Made by a program: the position numbers and the translations under genes. 64,000 nucleotides of DNA from JAXGQD01 sp040766665. Its GTDB lineage: Bacteria > Bacillota > Clostridia > Saccharofermentanales > Fastidiosipilaceae. The notes below the pieces were generated by a model that did no database searches, was not told the DNA's origin, and saw nothing but the letters and a program-made list of their open reading frames with translations. Location of the stretch: the NCBI GenBank assembly GCA_040766665.1, contig JAXGQD010000004.1, forward strand, positions 186,001 to 250,000, in the 5' to 3' direction. Positions 35,765 through 45,065 of the stretch are shown here, one piece after another (position 1 is the first letter of the stretch; every line of letters begins with the position of its first letter).

Positions 35765-36232
35765 GTGAATAAAGTTATTTTAATGGGGCGCCTGACACGC
35801 GATCCGGAATTACGCACGACGCAGAACAATACAACTTTGTGTCAGTTTACCGTTGCGGTAGACAGACGTTTTAAGTCCGCAAGCGGCGAGCGCCAGGCAG
35901 ATTTTATTAATTGCACCGCTTGGCGTCAGACAGCGGATTTTATCGGTCGCTACTTTACCAAAGGAGCGCGTATTGCCGTTGTTGGCAGCATTCAGACCAG
36001 TTCCTGGGATGATAGCGAGGGCAAAAGACAGTACAAAACCGAAGTGGTGGTGGACGAAGCCTACTTTACCGAAAGTAAAGGTTCAGGCAGCGGTGACAAC
36101 CAGAGTTCCGGATATGGCGAGCGCAGTGCTTTCCAGAGCAATCCTGTAACGGCAGCACCCAGACAGAGTGCCACTTACAGTGATGATTTTGTACCGGCAC
36201 CGGATGACACGGTTTTGCCCTTTGACGTCTAA
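35765..36232 (+). CDS. ssb: single-stranded DNA-binding protein
   Basis: Coats single-stranded DNA in replication and repair, 155 residues. The OB fold runs from VNKVILMGRLTRDPELRTT through INCTAWRQTADFI to about residue 105. A Gly/Ser-rich linker follows and the C-terminal tip DDTVLPFDV ends in the acidic-hydrophobic motif used to recruit partner proteins. The GTG at 35765 follows AAAGGAG. Located between rpsF and rpsR as in most Firmicutes. Confidence 0.95.
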   Translation: MNKVILMGRLTRDPELRTTQNNTTLCQFTVAVDRRFKSASGERQADFINCTAWRQTADFIGRYFTKGARIAVVGSIQTSSWDDSEGKRQYKTEVVVDEAYFTESKGSGSGDNQSSGYGERSAFQSNPVTAAPRQSATYSDDFVPAPDDTVLPFDV

Positions 36233-36265
36233 ACAACGGTAATTAATTGAAAGGAGAGCAGCAAA

Positions 36266-36544
36266 ATGGCTGATAATAGAGGCGGCAAGCCCGCATATGG
36301 TGATCGTGAAGGCGGCAGAGGCATGCGTATGCGCCGCACCAGACGCAAAGTCTGTGCTTTTTGTGCCGATAAAGTTGAAGTGATCGATTACAAAGACGTT
36401 CCGCGTTTGAAAAAATTCGTTTCCGAAAGAGGGAAAATTTTGCCTAAACGCATGAGCGGCACCTGTGCCAAGCATCAACGCGAGTTAACCACTGCAATTA
36501 AACGTGCCCGTCACGTTGCCCTGATGCCTTACACCGGCGAATAA
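36266..36544 (+). CDS. rpsR: 30S ribosomal protein S18
   Basis: Ribosomal protein of 92 residues. The core RRTRRKVCAFCADKVEVIDY, LKKFVSERGKILPKRMSGTC and AIKRARHVALMPY is typical; the CAFC cysteine pair suggests the zinc-binding type. The N-terminal 20 residues are Gly/Arg-rich. AAAGGAGAG precedes the ATG. In most relatives rplI follows here, but in this window it is 6.6 kb further on. Confidence 0.95.
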   Translation: MADNRGGKPAYGDREGGRGMRMRRTRRKVCAFCADKVEVIDYKDVPRLKKFVSERGKILPKRMSGTCAKHQRELTTAIKRARHVALMPYTGE

Positions 36545-36569
36545 TTCAAATTATTAAAACGATATAGAG

Positions 36570-36603
36570 AAGGACGCAGCGTGACGGCTGTCGTCCTTTT
36601 TTT
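36570..36603 (+). terminator. intrinsic terminator after rpsR
   Basis: AAGGACG-CAGC pairs with GCTG-T-CGTCCTT (one bulge), followed by a run of T; it closes the rpsF-ssb-rpsR operon. Confidence 0.75.
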
Positions 36604-36656
36604 ATTCGTGGCTGAGAATCTCATATCCACGAGAACATTGGACAGCGTTGAGCGGA

Positions 36657-36722
36657 GTCGCAGCTATACAAGCAACGTGACGGATTGGATAAGCGCAGTC
36701 GCAGCCGACCAAACGGCGCGAC
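36657..36722 (+). repeat. two GTCGC hairpin repeats
   Basis: GAGTCGC...GTGAC (36655-36681, right arm changed) and GTCGC...GCGAC (36698-36722) in tandem, between the rpsR terminator and the 3' end of the sulfatase gene. B units are absent. Confidence 0.65.
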
Positions 36723-36788
36723 AGTTTCCAACACACGCACCTATTACAAAAACTAGGCGTCGACGCGCTCCACTCAAGCCACTTCAGC

Positions 36789-38762
36789 TCAATAAACGCT
36801 CACTTGATCGTCGATTAACTCCCAATTAGCAAAATCATTGGCATCACCGACGATTTTATAAGTGAGTACACGATTCGCTTCGCCGTTTAATCCCACCAGA
36901 CGATGGCGAAGGATACGCTCCCTTTTATCGTGAGAGGACACTTCAAAATAGGGCTTGTGCGAGTCTTCACTATAACTGAAGCCGGCCTCTTTACTGATGA
37001 ACGGGCGCATGTTGTCAGAGGAAACAGGCGCGTCATTGGTTTTCAGGCTGTAATTGTTGGCTTTTGCCGGTTTGACAAAGAGGGCTGTGACAATGGCGCG
37101 TTCAGGCGCGTCGACGTCGTTTTTGCGCGCGCCGTGGTCACCGGTGATGATGATGGTGCTCTCATCGTAAAGACCTAGTTTTTGCAATTGTTTGAGGTAT
37201 TCATAAACGATATGGAAGCTGCCCTTTGTCTGAATGATTTCGTTTGATTCCGTGGCAGGGACAGCTTGAGCCTCTGCATTCATTTCATACGGTGCGTGAG
37301 GGCCATTGAGATGTAGGAGCGTAAACAACTTATCGGGGCCTGTGGCGTTAAGTTTGCTGTCTTTAAGCTGGCTGTAGAAAGCGACGTCATTGATGATGTA
37401 AGGCGGACTTTCATGGTCAGTCTTTATCATCTTATTGAACTGATCGGTCGAACTCCAGAAAAAGGGCTTCATGCTAACCGGGGCGTAACGGAAGGTGGAA
37501 AGCAAGAGAAATTGGCGCAGCGTTTCTGCTTGTTGCACGTGAATCTTTGCCTGTGCGACATTTTCAACGAGGGGCAGCATGGCAACGGCAGTCGGGGCAA
37601 GTTCATTGGCATCGCTGTCGATGTTGATGTGATAGCCTGCCGCTTTAAGATCCTGTAGAAATTCGGGCTTTTGCCAGACTTCTGTCAAAAAATCCTCTTT
37701 GGGGATGGCATAGTCATAGGTTTTTCCGCTCAGCATATTGATTAAGGACGGGAATGTCTGACTATAGGTGGAGGTGTTATTGGTGAAACGCGTGAAACCC
37801 TTTAACTCGTCAAAGAAATGTGCATCATCGTCGAGTACGCTGTCCACGTAGCGATTGTCCAAACGGTCCAGAATGATGACGATGATGTTCTTCTTGGGAG
37901 AAAGCTCCAGGATACCCTGAGCTGAGAGGTAGCCGTTTTCTGCGGCGGGGTTGCGGGAGGGTTTTGCCAATAAGGTGAAACCTGACACCGTTTGCATGAG
38001 GATGAGCAGGATGGGGAGCGCTTTGAGGGCAAAAGACCACAGTTTCTTTTTGAAATAACGCAGGAAGAAGGGCAGGGCAATAATGGCTAACCAAGCCAGG
38101 CTGTTGAGGAGGAAAGTTCTTCTTTGCATATCCCAGAGAATGCGATCTCCGGTTAGCTCACCCAGTGCGCGGTTTAAGAAATTTCCTTGGATGTAGCCCG
38201 CGATGAGCAAGCCGAAAAGCAGCGAAATGGCGTATTCAAAAATGCGGCCACGCAAAAGGGCTGCAAGTAGCAGCAAGACCAAGATCAAAGCACAGGAGAA
38301 GAGGATTAAGGTGAGGGCGAAACTGCCGAAATCAAACATGAAATCGTTGCTGTTAAGGCTGTAAAGTTCAAAAACACCGAAAAGCACGAAGGTGAAGACG
38401 AAGGCCGCGACAACGGGCAAAGCTTTAACTAAGCGTTCTTTGAAATTGCGTGTATCCGCCCAGAGGCTGCTCCATTTACCTCCCTGAACCTCTTCAGTCG
38501 TTCGTTTAATTTTCGGACTGGGGTACGTCTGCTTGACGGTTTTTTGCCCCGAGAACAGCCTAATTCGCCATTCTGCCAAGCGCACGCGGAGATTGAGCAG
38601 TGACATATGCATACGCTTAAAAAACACTCCTAAAGTCACACTCAAGGTGATCACCAAAGCCGAGACAATCTGGATAATATAGGTGGTCGTGGCCGGATCA
38701 ATATAGGCCTGTACAGGGACGTGCCCATTCAAGCGTAAAAGGGAGACGAAATCATTCAGCAT
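36789..38762 (-). CDS. LTA-synthase-like membrane sulfatase/phosphoglycerol transferase
   Basis: Alkaline-phosphatase-superfamily membrane enzyme of 657 residues. The N-terminal half has several helices (about residues 18-38, 105-125, 135-160, 165-180, 205-225, 235-255). The extracellular catalytic domain shows NIIVIILDRLDNRY (metal Asp), YSQTFPSLINMLSGKTY with the likely Thr nucleophile, LLHLNGPHAPYE and IIITGDHGARKND. Such proteins transfer phosphoglycerol or phosphoethanolamine, or cleave sulfate; the neighbours favour a polymer role. ATG 38762 has GGAGG 9 bases upstream and overlaps the previous gene by 11 bases, so the two proteins are probably made together. Confidence 0.85.
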   Translation of the reverse strand: MLNDFVSLLRLNGHVPVQAYIDPATTTYIIQIVSALVITLSVTLGVFFKRMHMSLLNLRVRLAEWRIRLFSGQKTVKQTYPSPKIKRTTEEVQGGKWSSLWADTRNFKERLVKALPVVAAFVFTFVLFGVFELYSLNSNDFMFDFGSFALTLILFSCALILVLLLLAALLRGRIFEYAISLLFGLLIAGYIQGNFLNRALGELTGDRILWDMQRRTFLLNSLAWLAIIALPFFLRYFKKKLWSFALKALPILLILMQTVSGFTLLAKPSRNPAAENGYLSAQGILELSPKKNIIVIILDRLDNRYVDSVLDDDAHFFDELKGFTRFTNNTSTYSQTFPSLINMLSGKTYDYAIPKEDFLTEVWQKPEFLQDLKAAGYHINIDSDANELAPTAVAMLPLVENVAQAKIHVQQAETLRQFLLLSTFRYAPVSMKPFFWSSTDQFNKMIKTDHESPPYIINDVAFYSQLKDSKLNATGPDKLFTLLHLNGPHAPYEMNAEAQAVPATESNEIIQTKGSFHIVYEYLKQLQKLGLYDESTIIITGDHGARKNDVDAPERAIVTALFVKPAKANNYSLKTNDAPVSSDNMRPFISKEAGFSYSEDSHKPYFEVSSHDKRERILRHRLVGLNGEANRVLTYKIVGDANDFANWELIDDQVSVY

Positions 38763-41076
38763 GGGTCTCAGCCTCCTTTTTCTCATCGGAGCTGGATTGA
38801 TCGACTGTGCTCATCGCATCAATTGCTTCAAGAAACCAGCGCCCTTTTGTTTTACTGACACCTGCTGTGTCAACGAGAGTCTCCTGCATCTGCTCTACCC
38901 AAGCTTCTTGATTCATTTCCGGCTGAGCGGCCAGTTGCTGCACTTTCGTGAGCAAGGTGGCAAAATCCTCATCCGGCCTCAGAGGCATTGCTGCTGCAGC
39001 GCTACCGCCTTCGGGAAGCTCAGCGGTCGCTTGCTTACGCTCAGCCAACCGCTGCAGAATGTATTTGCCGCCACCTTCAGCGCCATGGCCGACGTCAAAA
39101 ATATTGGCCTCCACAATTTCACTAATCTTCTTCCGATACCAATCGGCTTTGCTAAATAAGTCTTCGACCAGTTCGGATAATTTATCCAGCTGCTCGACTT
39201 CTAGCGAGCGGCCGATTTCTTCGCGCAGAGACAAGTCCAACGGCACGAGGGAAATCTTCTTATACTCAGGGTTGATGACTTTCATGGGTGTGTTGATAAA
39301 GAGAGAAGGTTTCTTTGTCGCATAGGAGAATTCGTGGGCGATGGTGGACCAGTCCGTGATGACGAGGTCTGCCGTGTAAACCGTAAAACTGGAGGAAAAA
39401 TCTGTCTGTATTTCGAAATGCTCGCCCAGTTCTGCCTCATAACGTTTGATAATGGATTGCATCTTCTCCGGAAAGCGTTTTACAAACTCCGGATGCGGCC
39501 TGACAATCACATGATAACCAAGCTGTAAGAGCGGTTTTAGCGTCTCATCCAGACAGAACTCCAAGATATTATCGGGCTGCCAGGAGGGTGCTACAAGGAT
39601 CACTTTAGGCTCGTTTTGCACAGGACCCAGCTCAGCGACGCTTTGCAACATGCTGTCCAGGAGCGGGTAACCGGTTTTAACCAGTCTTTTAGCCGGTAAA
39701 TCATAGACTTTTTCCGTTTCTCTGACCTCAAGCAGATGATTGGGCCCGTAGCAGAAAATCGTATCGAAGTGGTCCAGCGCCCCTTCCTTCAGCATCATAT
39801 GAAAACTGCTCATACCGTGGTCCAAGTAAACATATTCAATGTCTTTTCTGACCAAAGAACGCTTGATATGATATTGCTGTAAGTCGGGCATGGTCATTAC
39901 GACTATGTCGGCGTCCATCAGCATCATAAACTGAATGAGCGCCATGGGGCCGATATAGTAGGAACGGATGCGCGGATTCTCGTTCATGAAAATCTTATCG
40001 TCGATATCACTAGTAACATAGTCTATCTGCAGCTCTTCGGAATGTGCCAAGACATAGTCTATAAAACCCGCGAAATACTTATAAAAACCATTGCTTTCGG
40101 AGTAGAAGACCAGCTGTTTGTCTTTCGTTTTGGCAAAACGTTGCACATCCGCCTTTTCACGACTGCGTTTACCTTTCTTTAACTCACGCGCAGCCTGCTT
40201 TTCCTCACGGCTGAGCTTGGGTTTTGTGGGTGGCAGTAAATCCATGTAAGCTACAGGGCTGTAAATCTTGTTGCAGAGGGCCAATACAGGGATGGAAAGC
40301 AGGTTGCCCGCTATCCAATAAAGGCCGACACCACTCGGTAAAAAGTAGGCAAAAACCGCTGAAAACAAGACCAAAAATAGGGTCGTAGCCCAGCGGCTGA
40401 GTCCACTCTGGCTGCGTTGCAGGACATTGTGCTTGCTTTGGTAAAGACTCAAGACGAGCGCACTCAAACCAGAAAAAAGCGGATAAAGGATGTTGATATT
40501 GTTGAAGCGGGGGATGGTGGCGATGTCAGTCCCCAGGAAGCGCATATCCATGGCCAAAATGGCGTCGATGCCGGGGAGACCGCTGAACGCCTGGGTGTGG
40601 TGTTGAATTAAGCCGATGGTTTCGAGCTCTGCACCGGAACCCATGGCGGCGAGGCTTTTGCCACTGAGCTCTACTGCTTTATCCAGCAGGAGCTGAATCT
40701 GCGCCGGCTCCAGGCGCAGGAGGTGCTGTAGCGGATGGTAGATGACCTGTATCAAACCCAGAATGATGGGGATTTGGACGAGCAGAGGTAAAACACTCTT
40801 CAAATTGCTATAGCCTTCTTTCCTATAAAGGCTTTTTTGCTCTTTAGAAATCAAGCTTGCGTTACCGGAAAAGCGCTGCATGATATCGTCCAGCTTGGGA
40901 CGCATTTTCACCATGATGATGGAGTTCTTTTGTGAAATCAGCGAAAGAGGAAACATGATGATTTTTGTTATGAGGGTAAAGAGCAGGATGGATAAGCCAT
41001 AATCGCCCAGCAGACGATAGCAAAAGTACATAAGCTTTCCGAGCAAAGAGCCCAGTAAGTTGATTAGCTCTGACAT
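38752..41076 (-). CDS. YidC/Oxa1 membrane insertase domain fused to CDP-glycerol glycerophosphotransferase
   Basis: One uninterrupted frame of 774 residues. Residues 1-275 are a YidC/Oxa1 core (LTKIIMFPLSLISQKNS, KSVLPLLVQIPIILGLIQ, YFLPSGVGLYWIAGNLLSI) with about five helices. A Lys/Glu/Arg linker covers about 280-310. Residues 315-690 resemble TagF/TagB-type CDP-glycerol:polyol-phosphate glycerophosphotransferases (VYLDHGMSSFHMM, VLVAPSWQP-like ILVAPSWQPDN, HVIVRPHPEFVKRFP, LVITDWSTIAHEFSYATKKP). The last 80 residues are low-complexity. A membrane-embedded teichoic-acid-type polymerase or flippase-coupled transferase is inferred. Divergent from the LicC/LicA genes. Confidence 0.9.
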   Translation of the reverse strand: MSELINLLGSLLGKLMYFCYRLLGDYGLSILLFTLITKIIMFPLSLISQKNSIIMVKMRPKLDDIMQRFSGNASLISKEQKSLYRKEGYSNLKSVLPLLVQIPIILGLIQVIYHPLQHLLRLEPAQIQLLLDKAVELSGKSLAAMGSGAELETIGLIQHHTQAFSGLPGIDAILAMDMRFLGTDIATIPRFNNINILYPLFSGLSALVLSLYQSKHNVLQRSQSGLSRWATTLFLVLFSAVFAYFLPSGVGLYWIAGNLLSIPVLALCNKIYSPVAYMDLLPPTKPKLSREEKQAARELKKGKRSREKADVQRFAKTKDKQLVFYSESNGFYKYFAGFIDYVLAHSEELQIDYVTSDIDDKIFMNENPRIRSYYIGPMALIQFMMLMDADIVVMTMPDLQQYHIKRSLVRKDIEYVYLDHGMSSFHMMLKEGALDHFDTIFCYGPNHLLEVRETEKVYDLPAKRLVKTGYPLLDSMLQSVAELGPVQNEPKVILVAPSWQPDNILEFCLDETLKPLLQLGYHVIVRPHPEFVKRFPEKMQSIIKRYEAELGEHFEIQTDFSSSFTVYTADLVITDWSTIAHEFSYATKKPSLFINTPMKVINPEYKKISLVPLDLSLREEIGRSLEVEQLDKLSELVEDLFSKADWYRKKISEIVEANIFDVGHGAEGGGKYILQRLAERKQATAELPEGGSAAAAMPLRPDEDFATLLTKVQQLAAQPEMNQEAWVEQMQETLVDTAGVSKTKGRWFLEAIDAMSTVDQSSSDEKKEAETHAE

Positions 41077-41156
41077 GATGATTTTCCTTTAAAGCCCCTT
41101 GGGCTCTATCTATGAATAGCGGCAAACACCGTTGTTCTGGCAAACAATATCGGGGA

Positions 41157-41204
41157 ATTCTAGCACAAGATAATCTTGACTGCAATTATCGACAGTCCTA
41201 TGAT
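41157..41204. promoter_or_regulatory. overlapping divergent promoters of the surface-polymer module
   Basis: Plus strand: TTGACT (41176-41181), 17 bases, TATGAT (41199-41204) toward licC. Minus strand: TTGCAG (41185-41180), 17 bases, TAGAAT (41162-41157) toward the YidC fusion. The two -35 boxes overlap, so the two transcripts are likely to compete or share control. Confidence 0.6.
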
Positions 41205-41313
41205 ACAGTTTACACGCTCTTAACAGGCCGACAATAGGCTCTTAATCTAAGCTCTTGTGATTAGGTCGGGCAAAACAAAGCAGTATACGAATCTGAGAAA
41301 GGGGCAGTAAAAG

Positions 41314-42189
41314 ATGCGAGTGGAACATGCAATTTTAATGGCGGCTGGCGTTTCGTCGCGTTTTGCCCCGCTTTCCTATGAACGACCCAAGGGGCTGCTT
41401 AACGTGCGTGGTGAAGTCCTGATTGAGCGCCAAATCAGACAACTTCTGGAGGCGGGCATTCGTCAACTGATCTTGGTGACGGGCTATCAGGCAGAGAAAT
41501 TTGCTTATCTTGAAGAGCAGTTTCCGCTCGTCATGCTCCATAACGAGGCATATGCCACGCGCAATAACAACGGCAGCTTGTATGTGGCCAGAGATTACCT
41601 TGAAAATGCGTATATTTGCTCAGCCGACAATTATTTTACTGTGAATCCGTTTTCGGCCGAGGAAGAGGGCGCCTATTATGCGGTGGTGCGTGCGCAAGGA
41701 GAGACGGATGAGTGGTGCGTCGCAAGAGATCAGACAGGGCGCATAACAGAGATCGAGATTGGCGGCAGGGATGCCTTGTATATGTTGGGGCATGCGTTTT
41801 TCGATGAGGATTTTGCCAAAGGTTTTCGTGAGATACTGCTGCAACACTACGATGATCCTACTTATCGTCCGCTACTCTGGGAAGGAATCTACAAGAAACA
41901 CCTTGCTGAGCTGAGCATGAAGGCGAGAGAGTATCCGGCGGATGCTATCTTCGAGTTCGATTCTTTGGATGAGTTGCGTACTTTTGACACGAGTTATATC
42001 CGGGACACCCGCTCCGGCATACTGAAAAAAATTGCGAAGCAGCTAGAGGCTGCAGAAGCGGAAATCGTTGCGCTAACGGTTTTGTATGACGCTAAAAACG
42101 AAAGTAGCGGTTTCCGTTTTCGTTTGCGCGAGCAGCGCTATATCTACTTATATAAGGAAGGAATTGCACGTATCTATGAAAGTGAATAA
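41314..42189 (+). CDS. licC: LicC-like phosphocholine cytidylyltransferase
   Basis: Sugar-nucleotide-transferase fold, 291 residues, closest in pattern to LicC, which makes CDP-choline from CTP and phosphocholine. Matching segments: ILMAAGVSSRFAPLSYERPK, NEAYATRNNNGSLYVARDYL, SADNYFTVNPFS, DEWCV, LGHAFFDEDFA, LLWEGIYKKHL and AIFEFDSLDELR. A C-terminal extension of about 55 residues (from DTSYIRDTRSGI) exceeds the pneumococcal enzyme. The GGGGCAG site precedes the ATG. The last 14 bases overlap the LicA-like kinase gene. Another cytidylyltransfer substrate cannot be excluded. Confidence 0.83.
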   Translation: MRVEHAILMAAGVSSRFAPLSYERPKGLLNVRGEVLIERQIRQLLEAGIRQLILVTGYQAEKFAYLEEQFPLVMLHNEAYATRNNNGSLYVARDYLENAYICSADNYFTVNPFSAEEEGAYYAVVRAQGETDEWCVARDQTGRITEIEIGGRDALYMLGHAFFDEDFAKGFREILLQHYDDPTYRPLLWEGIYKKHLAELSMKAREYPADAIFEFDSLDELRTFDTSYIRDTRSGILKKIAKQLEAAEAEIVALTVLYDAKNESSGFRFRLREQRYIYLYKEGIARIYESE

Positions 42190-43060
42190 AAAAGATTACG
42201 CAGAACTACTGCAACTTCAGGCGGATGCCTTGCCTGACGAGCATATTAATAAAGCAGAACGCCTGGGTGGTATGACCAATCGTACCTATCATGTGCAAGG
42301 ACGTTTCGCAGACTATTTGTTCAGACTGCCCGGAGCGGGCACCGAAGCCCTAATCAACCGTAAGGATGAACGCATCAGTACGGAACTGGCCAGTGCCCTG
42401 GGTATCGATGCGGAACTGCTCTTTTTTGATGAGAACACGGGCAGAAAGGTTTGCCGTTATGTGGATCATGCCGAGACATTGGACGCAGGTCGCATGAAAG
42501 AAGCAGGCATCATTCGCAAATTGGCTCAAGTCCTGAGACAGCTGCATGAGTCGGGTGTTGATACGACGGTGGATTTTGACATTGCGGAACTTATCTTGCG
42601 CTATGAAAGCATCGTGAACGAGGCAGGGACCGACTATTGCGAGGGTTATGCCGAGATCCGGGATTTGGTCTTTCAAAGTTTGGCGAATGAAAAAGACTTG
42701 CACAAGGTCCCTTGCCATAATGATCCGCTCTGCGAAAACTGGGTCTTAAGTGGGGAACGACTTTTTTTAGTGGACTGGGAATATGCCGGCATGAATGACC
42801 CGATGTGGGACTTGGCCGACATTTCTCTCGAGGCCGACTACGCAAAAAAAGATGATAGCTTATTGCTGAGAAACTACTTTACAGCAGGGGTCAGCGAGTG
42901 GCAGCGTTTACGGTTTTTATTAAATAAGGTTTATATCGATTTTTTGTGGAGCCTCTGGGGTAAAACCCGTGAAGCCTATGAAGGAAAAGTCATGCGCGAT
43001 TATGCCGAGTTTCGTTTTGCCAGATTGGTGAAAAATGTGGCCGTTTACCAACGCAGGTGA
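42176..43060 (+). CDS. licA: LicA-like choline/ethanolamine kinase
   Basis: Aminoglycoside-phosphotransferase-fold kinase, 294 residues. The N lobe has GGMTNRTYHVQG and LFRLPGAGTE (nucleotide loop region). The catalytic Brenner motif is VPCHNDPLCENWVL and the metal site is LVDWEYAGMNDPMWDLADIS, the signature of choline/ethanolamine kinases. Together with LicC it would activate imported choline to CDP-choline for decoration of a surface polymer. The transfer enzyme LicD and the choline permease LicB are not in the window. ATG 42176 has AAGGAAGGAA upstream; the longer frame lies inside licC. Confidence 0.85.
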   Translation: MKVNKKDYAELLQLQADALPDEHINKAERLGGMTNRTYHVQGRFADYLFRLPGAGTEALINRKDERISTELASALGIDAELLFFDENTGRKVCRYVDHAETLDAGRMKEAGIIRKLAQVLRQLHESGVDTTVDFDIAELILRYESIVNEAGTDYCEGYAEIRDLVFQSLANEKDLHKVPCHNDPLCENWVLSGERLFLVDWEYAGMNDPMWDLADISLEADYAKKDDSLLLRNYFTAGVSEWQRLRFLLNKVYIDFLWSLWGKTREAYEGKVMRDYAEFRFARLVKNVAVYQRR

Positions 43061-43149
43061 ATGCGCTCGAATTTCCTTTTTGGCGCTCAATCTCTGCGCT
43101 GATTCATGCTATCATAGGTAAAAGCTCTGCAAGCGAAAGGCGGGATACA

Positions 43150-43596
43150 ATGAAGGTTATTCTACTGGAAAATGTTAAATCAGTGGGTAAAGAAGACGAT
43201 ATTGTCGAAGTGAATGACGGTTATGCGAGAAATTATCTGATTCGCCGCAAACTGGCTCTCGAAGCCACTCCCAAGAATTTACACGATGTGAAACAGCGCA
43301 AACAAACGCAAGCTGCGAAGGCAAAGCGCGTATTGGAAGAAGCACAGGCCCTGGCCTCCGATTTGGATGGTAAAACCTTCACCCTGAAGATGAAAAGCGG
43401 TGAGGGCGGCAAACTCTACGGTGCGGTGACTGCCATGGATGTCGCTGCAGCGCTCAAAGAGGCCGGTTTTAACGTAGATAAAAGAGATATCAACCTTAAA
43501 ACAACAATTAAAAATGTCGGTACGTATACCGCTGACATCAAGTTGCACAATGAAGTCAGTGTGGCGGTTGGCGTCAAGGTCGAGGAAAAAGTCTAA
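43150..43596 (+). CDS. rplI: 50S ribosomal protein L9
   Basis: Ribosomal protein of 148 residues with the N-terminal domain MKVILLENVKSVGKEDDIVE, NDGYARNYLIRR, a long connecting helix and the C-terminal domain with KLYGAVTAMDVA. ATG 43150 follows GAAAGGCGGG. dnaB starts 3 bases after the stop, the usual rplI-dnaB order. Confidence 0.95.
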   Translation: MKVILLENVKSVGKEDDIVEVNDGYARNYLIRRKLALEATPKNLHDVKQRKQTQAAKAKRVLEEAQALASDLDGKTFTLKMKSGEGGKLYGAVTAMDVAAALKEAGFNVDKRDINLKTTIKNVGTYTADIKLHNEVSVAVGVKVEEKV

Positions 43597-43599
43597 GCG

Positions 43600-45065
43600 A
43601 TGGCCGCATACAGAGAAGTGCCACAGGATGCCAATATGGAGCGCTATACAATCGGCGCTGCTTTGCAATCCGAAAAATGGTTTAGTGCCATCACCTCGGT
43701 ATTACCCACTGCCGTTTATTTTTATGAGCCTTTGCATCGCGATATTTTTCAGGCTATGCTCGATTTACAAAGCGACCGCATGCCGGTTGATCCGGTGACC
43801 GTAAGTTCAAGGTTGCGGGCTAATACCGCTTTCAACAATGCGGGCGGCATCCTTTTTCTCAATCGACTTGTTGATGATATGCGGCTTCCGGCCAGTGCCG
43901 AAACTTATGCGCGCGAAGTGCATAACAAATATTTGTTGCGCAGCATCATGGACGTGGCAGATGAAATCAAATCGCTCTGTGTGGCGCAGGAGGCCAGACC
44001 GGGAAACGTACTTTCTGTTTCAACGCGCAAACTCTTTGATATTAATGCAGGTAATAAACTGGGCAGCCTTGAGGCGATTGCACCGATTCTGCGCAGGACC
44101 ATTAATTTGATGGAGGCCCAATCCAAAGATGACGATGCGTCTAAACGAGTCAAGACCGGTTTTCCCAAACTGGACCGGGCTTTGGGTGGTTTGGGCAACG
44201 GTACCTAAATATTCTGGCGGCGAGACCCGGTATGGGTAAGTCTTCATTAGCCTTGAACATCGCCCATAATGCCGCTTTATTTCATAAAAAAACCGTAGCC
44301 ATTTTCAGCTTGGAAATGTCCAAGGAAGAAATTGCCAAACGTTTTTTAAGTGCCCGCGGTCAAGTGGATTCGCAAAAGTTTCTTTATGTCAAAGAACTGA
44401 GCGGTACGGACTGGGGTAAATTGGGTTCGGCTGCAGCCGTTTTCCTGAACTCGAAAATTTACATTGATGATTCTGCGGGGCTTTCGCCGGTCGAAATGAT
44501 TGCACGTTGCCGCCAACTGCAGATGGAAGACAAACTGGATTTAGTCATTATCGACTATCTGCAACTGATGAGCATGAAAGGGCGCCGCGAAAGTCGTCAA
44601 CAGGAGATTTCGGAAATTTCCAGAACATTAAAATTACTGGCCAAAGACCTGGACGTTGCGGTCCTAGCGCTATCCCAGCTCAGCCGTGAAGCCGAAAAAC
44701 ATGAAGACACACCGCGGCCTAAGCTTTCCGACCTGCGAGAATCCGGTTCAATCGAACAGGACGCGGACTCCGTCATGATGCTTTATCGAGACACAACTCA
44801 GAAGGAAGACGAGAGCAAGGTCAGCGATAAAGTTGAATTAATCATTGCCAAAAACCGCAGCGGCCCCATCAAAACCATCCGTTTGGGCTGGATTCCCGAG
44901 TTTACACTCTTCATTGAACCGACGAAAATCGAAGAACCGCAGTATATTGCTCCAGCCGGTGGTGACGCGGCGATGATGCAGGAAGAGGTGCTTAGACCCT
45001 CTGACGATATGAGCTACCCCGATGCACCGCAAGAGCAATATGACGATTTCCCTTATGACAGCTAA
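43600..45065 (+). CDS. dnaB: replicative DNA helicase DnaB, frame broken once
   Basis: Ring helicase of the replication fork, about 488 residues if repaired. The N-terminal domain begins VPQDANMERYTIGAALQSEK; the RecA-like domain has LAARPGMGKSSLALNIA (Walker A), FSLEMSKEEIAKRFL and VIIDYLQLM (Walker B). The frame ends in a TAA at 44206-44208 and resumes one base out. One additional C in the CC at 44204-44205 gives the continuous GNGTLNILAARPGMG. Both halves are fully conserved and the gene is essential, so a base-calling or assembly error is the simplest reading. Confidence 0.9.

Noticed and set aside
44195..44225. Programmed ribosomal frameshift in dnaB
   Set aside because: No slippery heptamer or downstream pseudoknot is evident, and similar C-run lesions occur in rho and a transposase.
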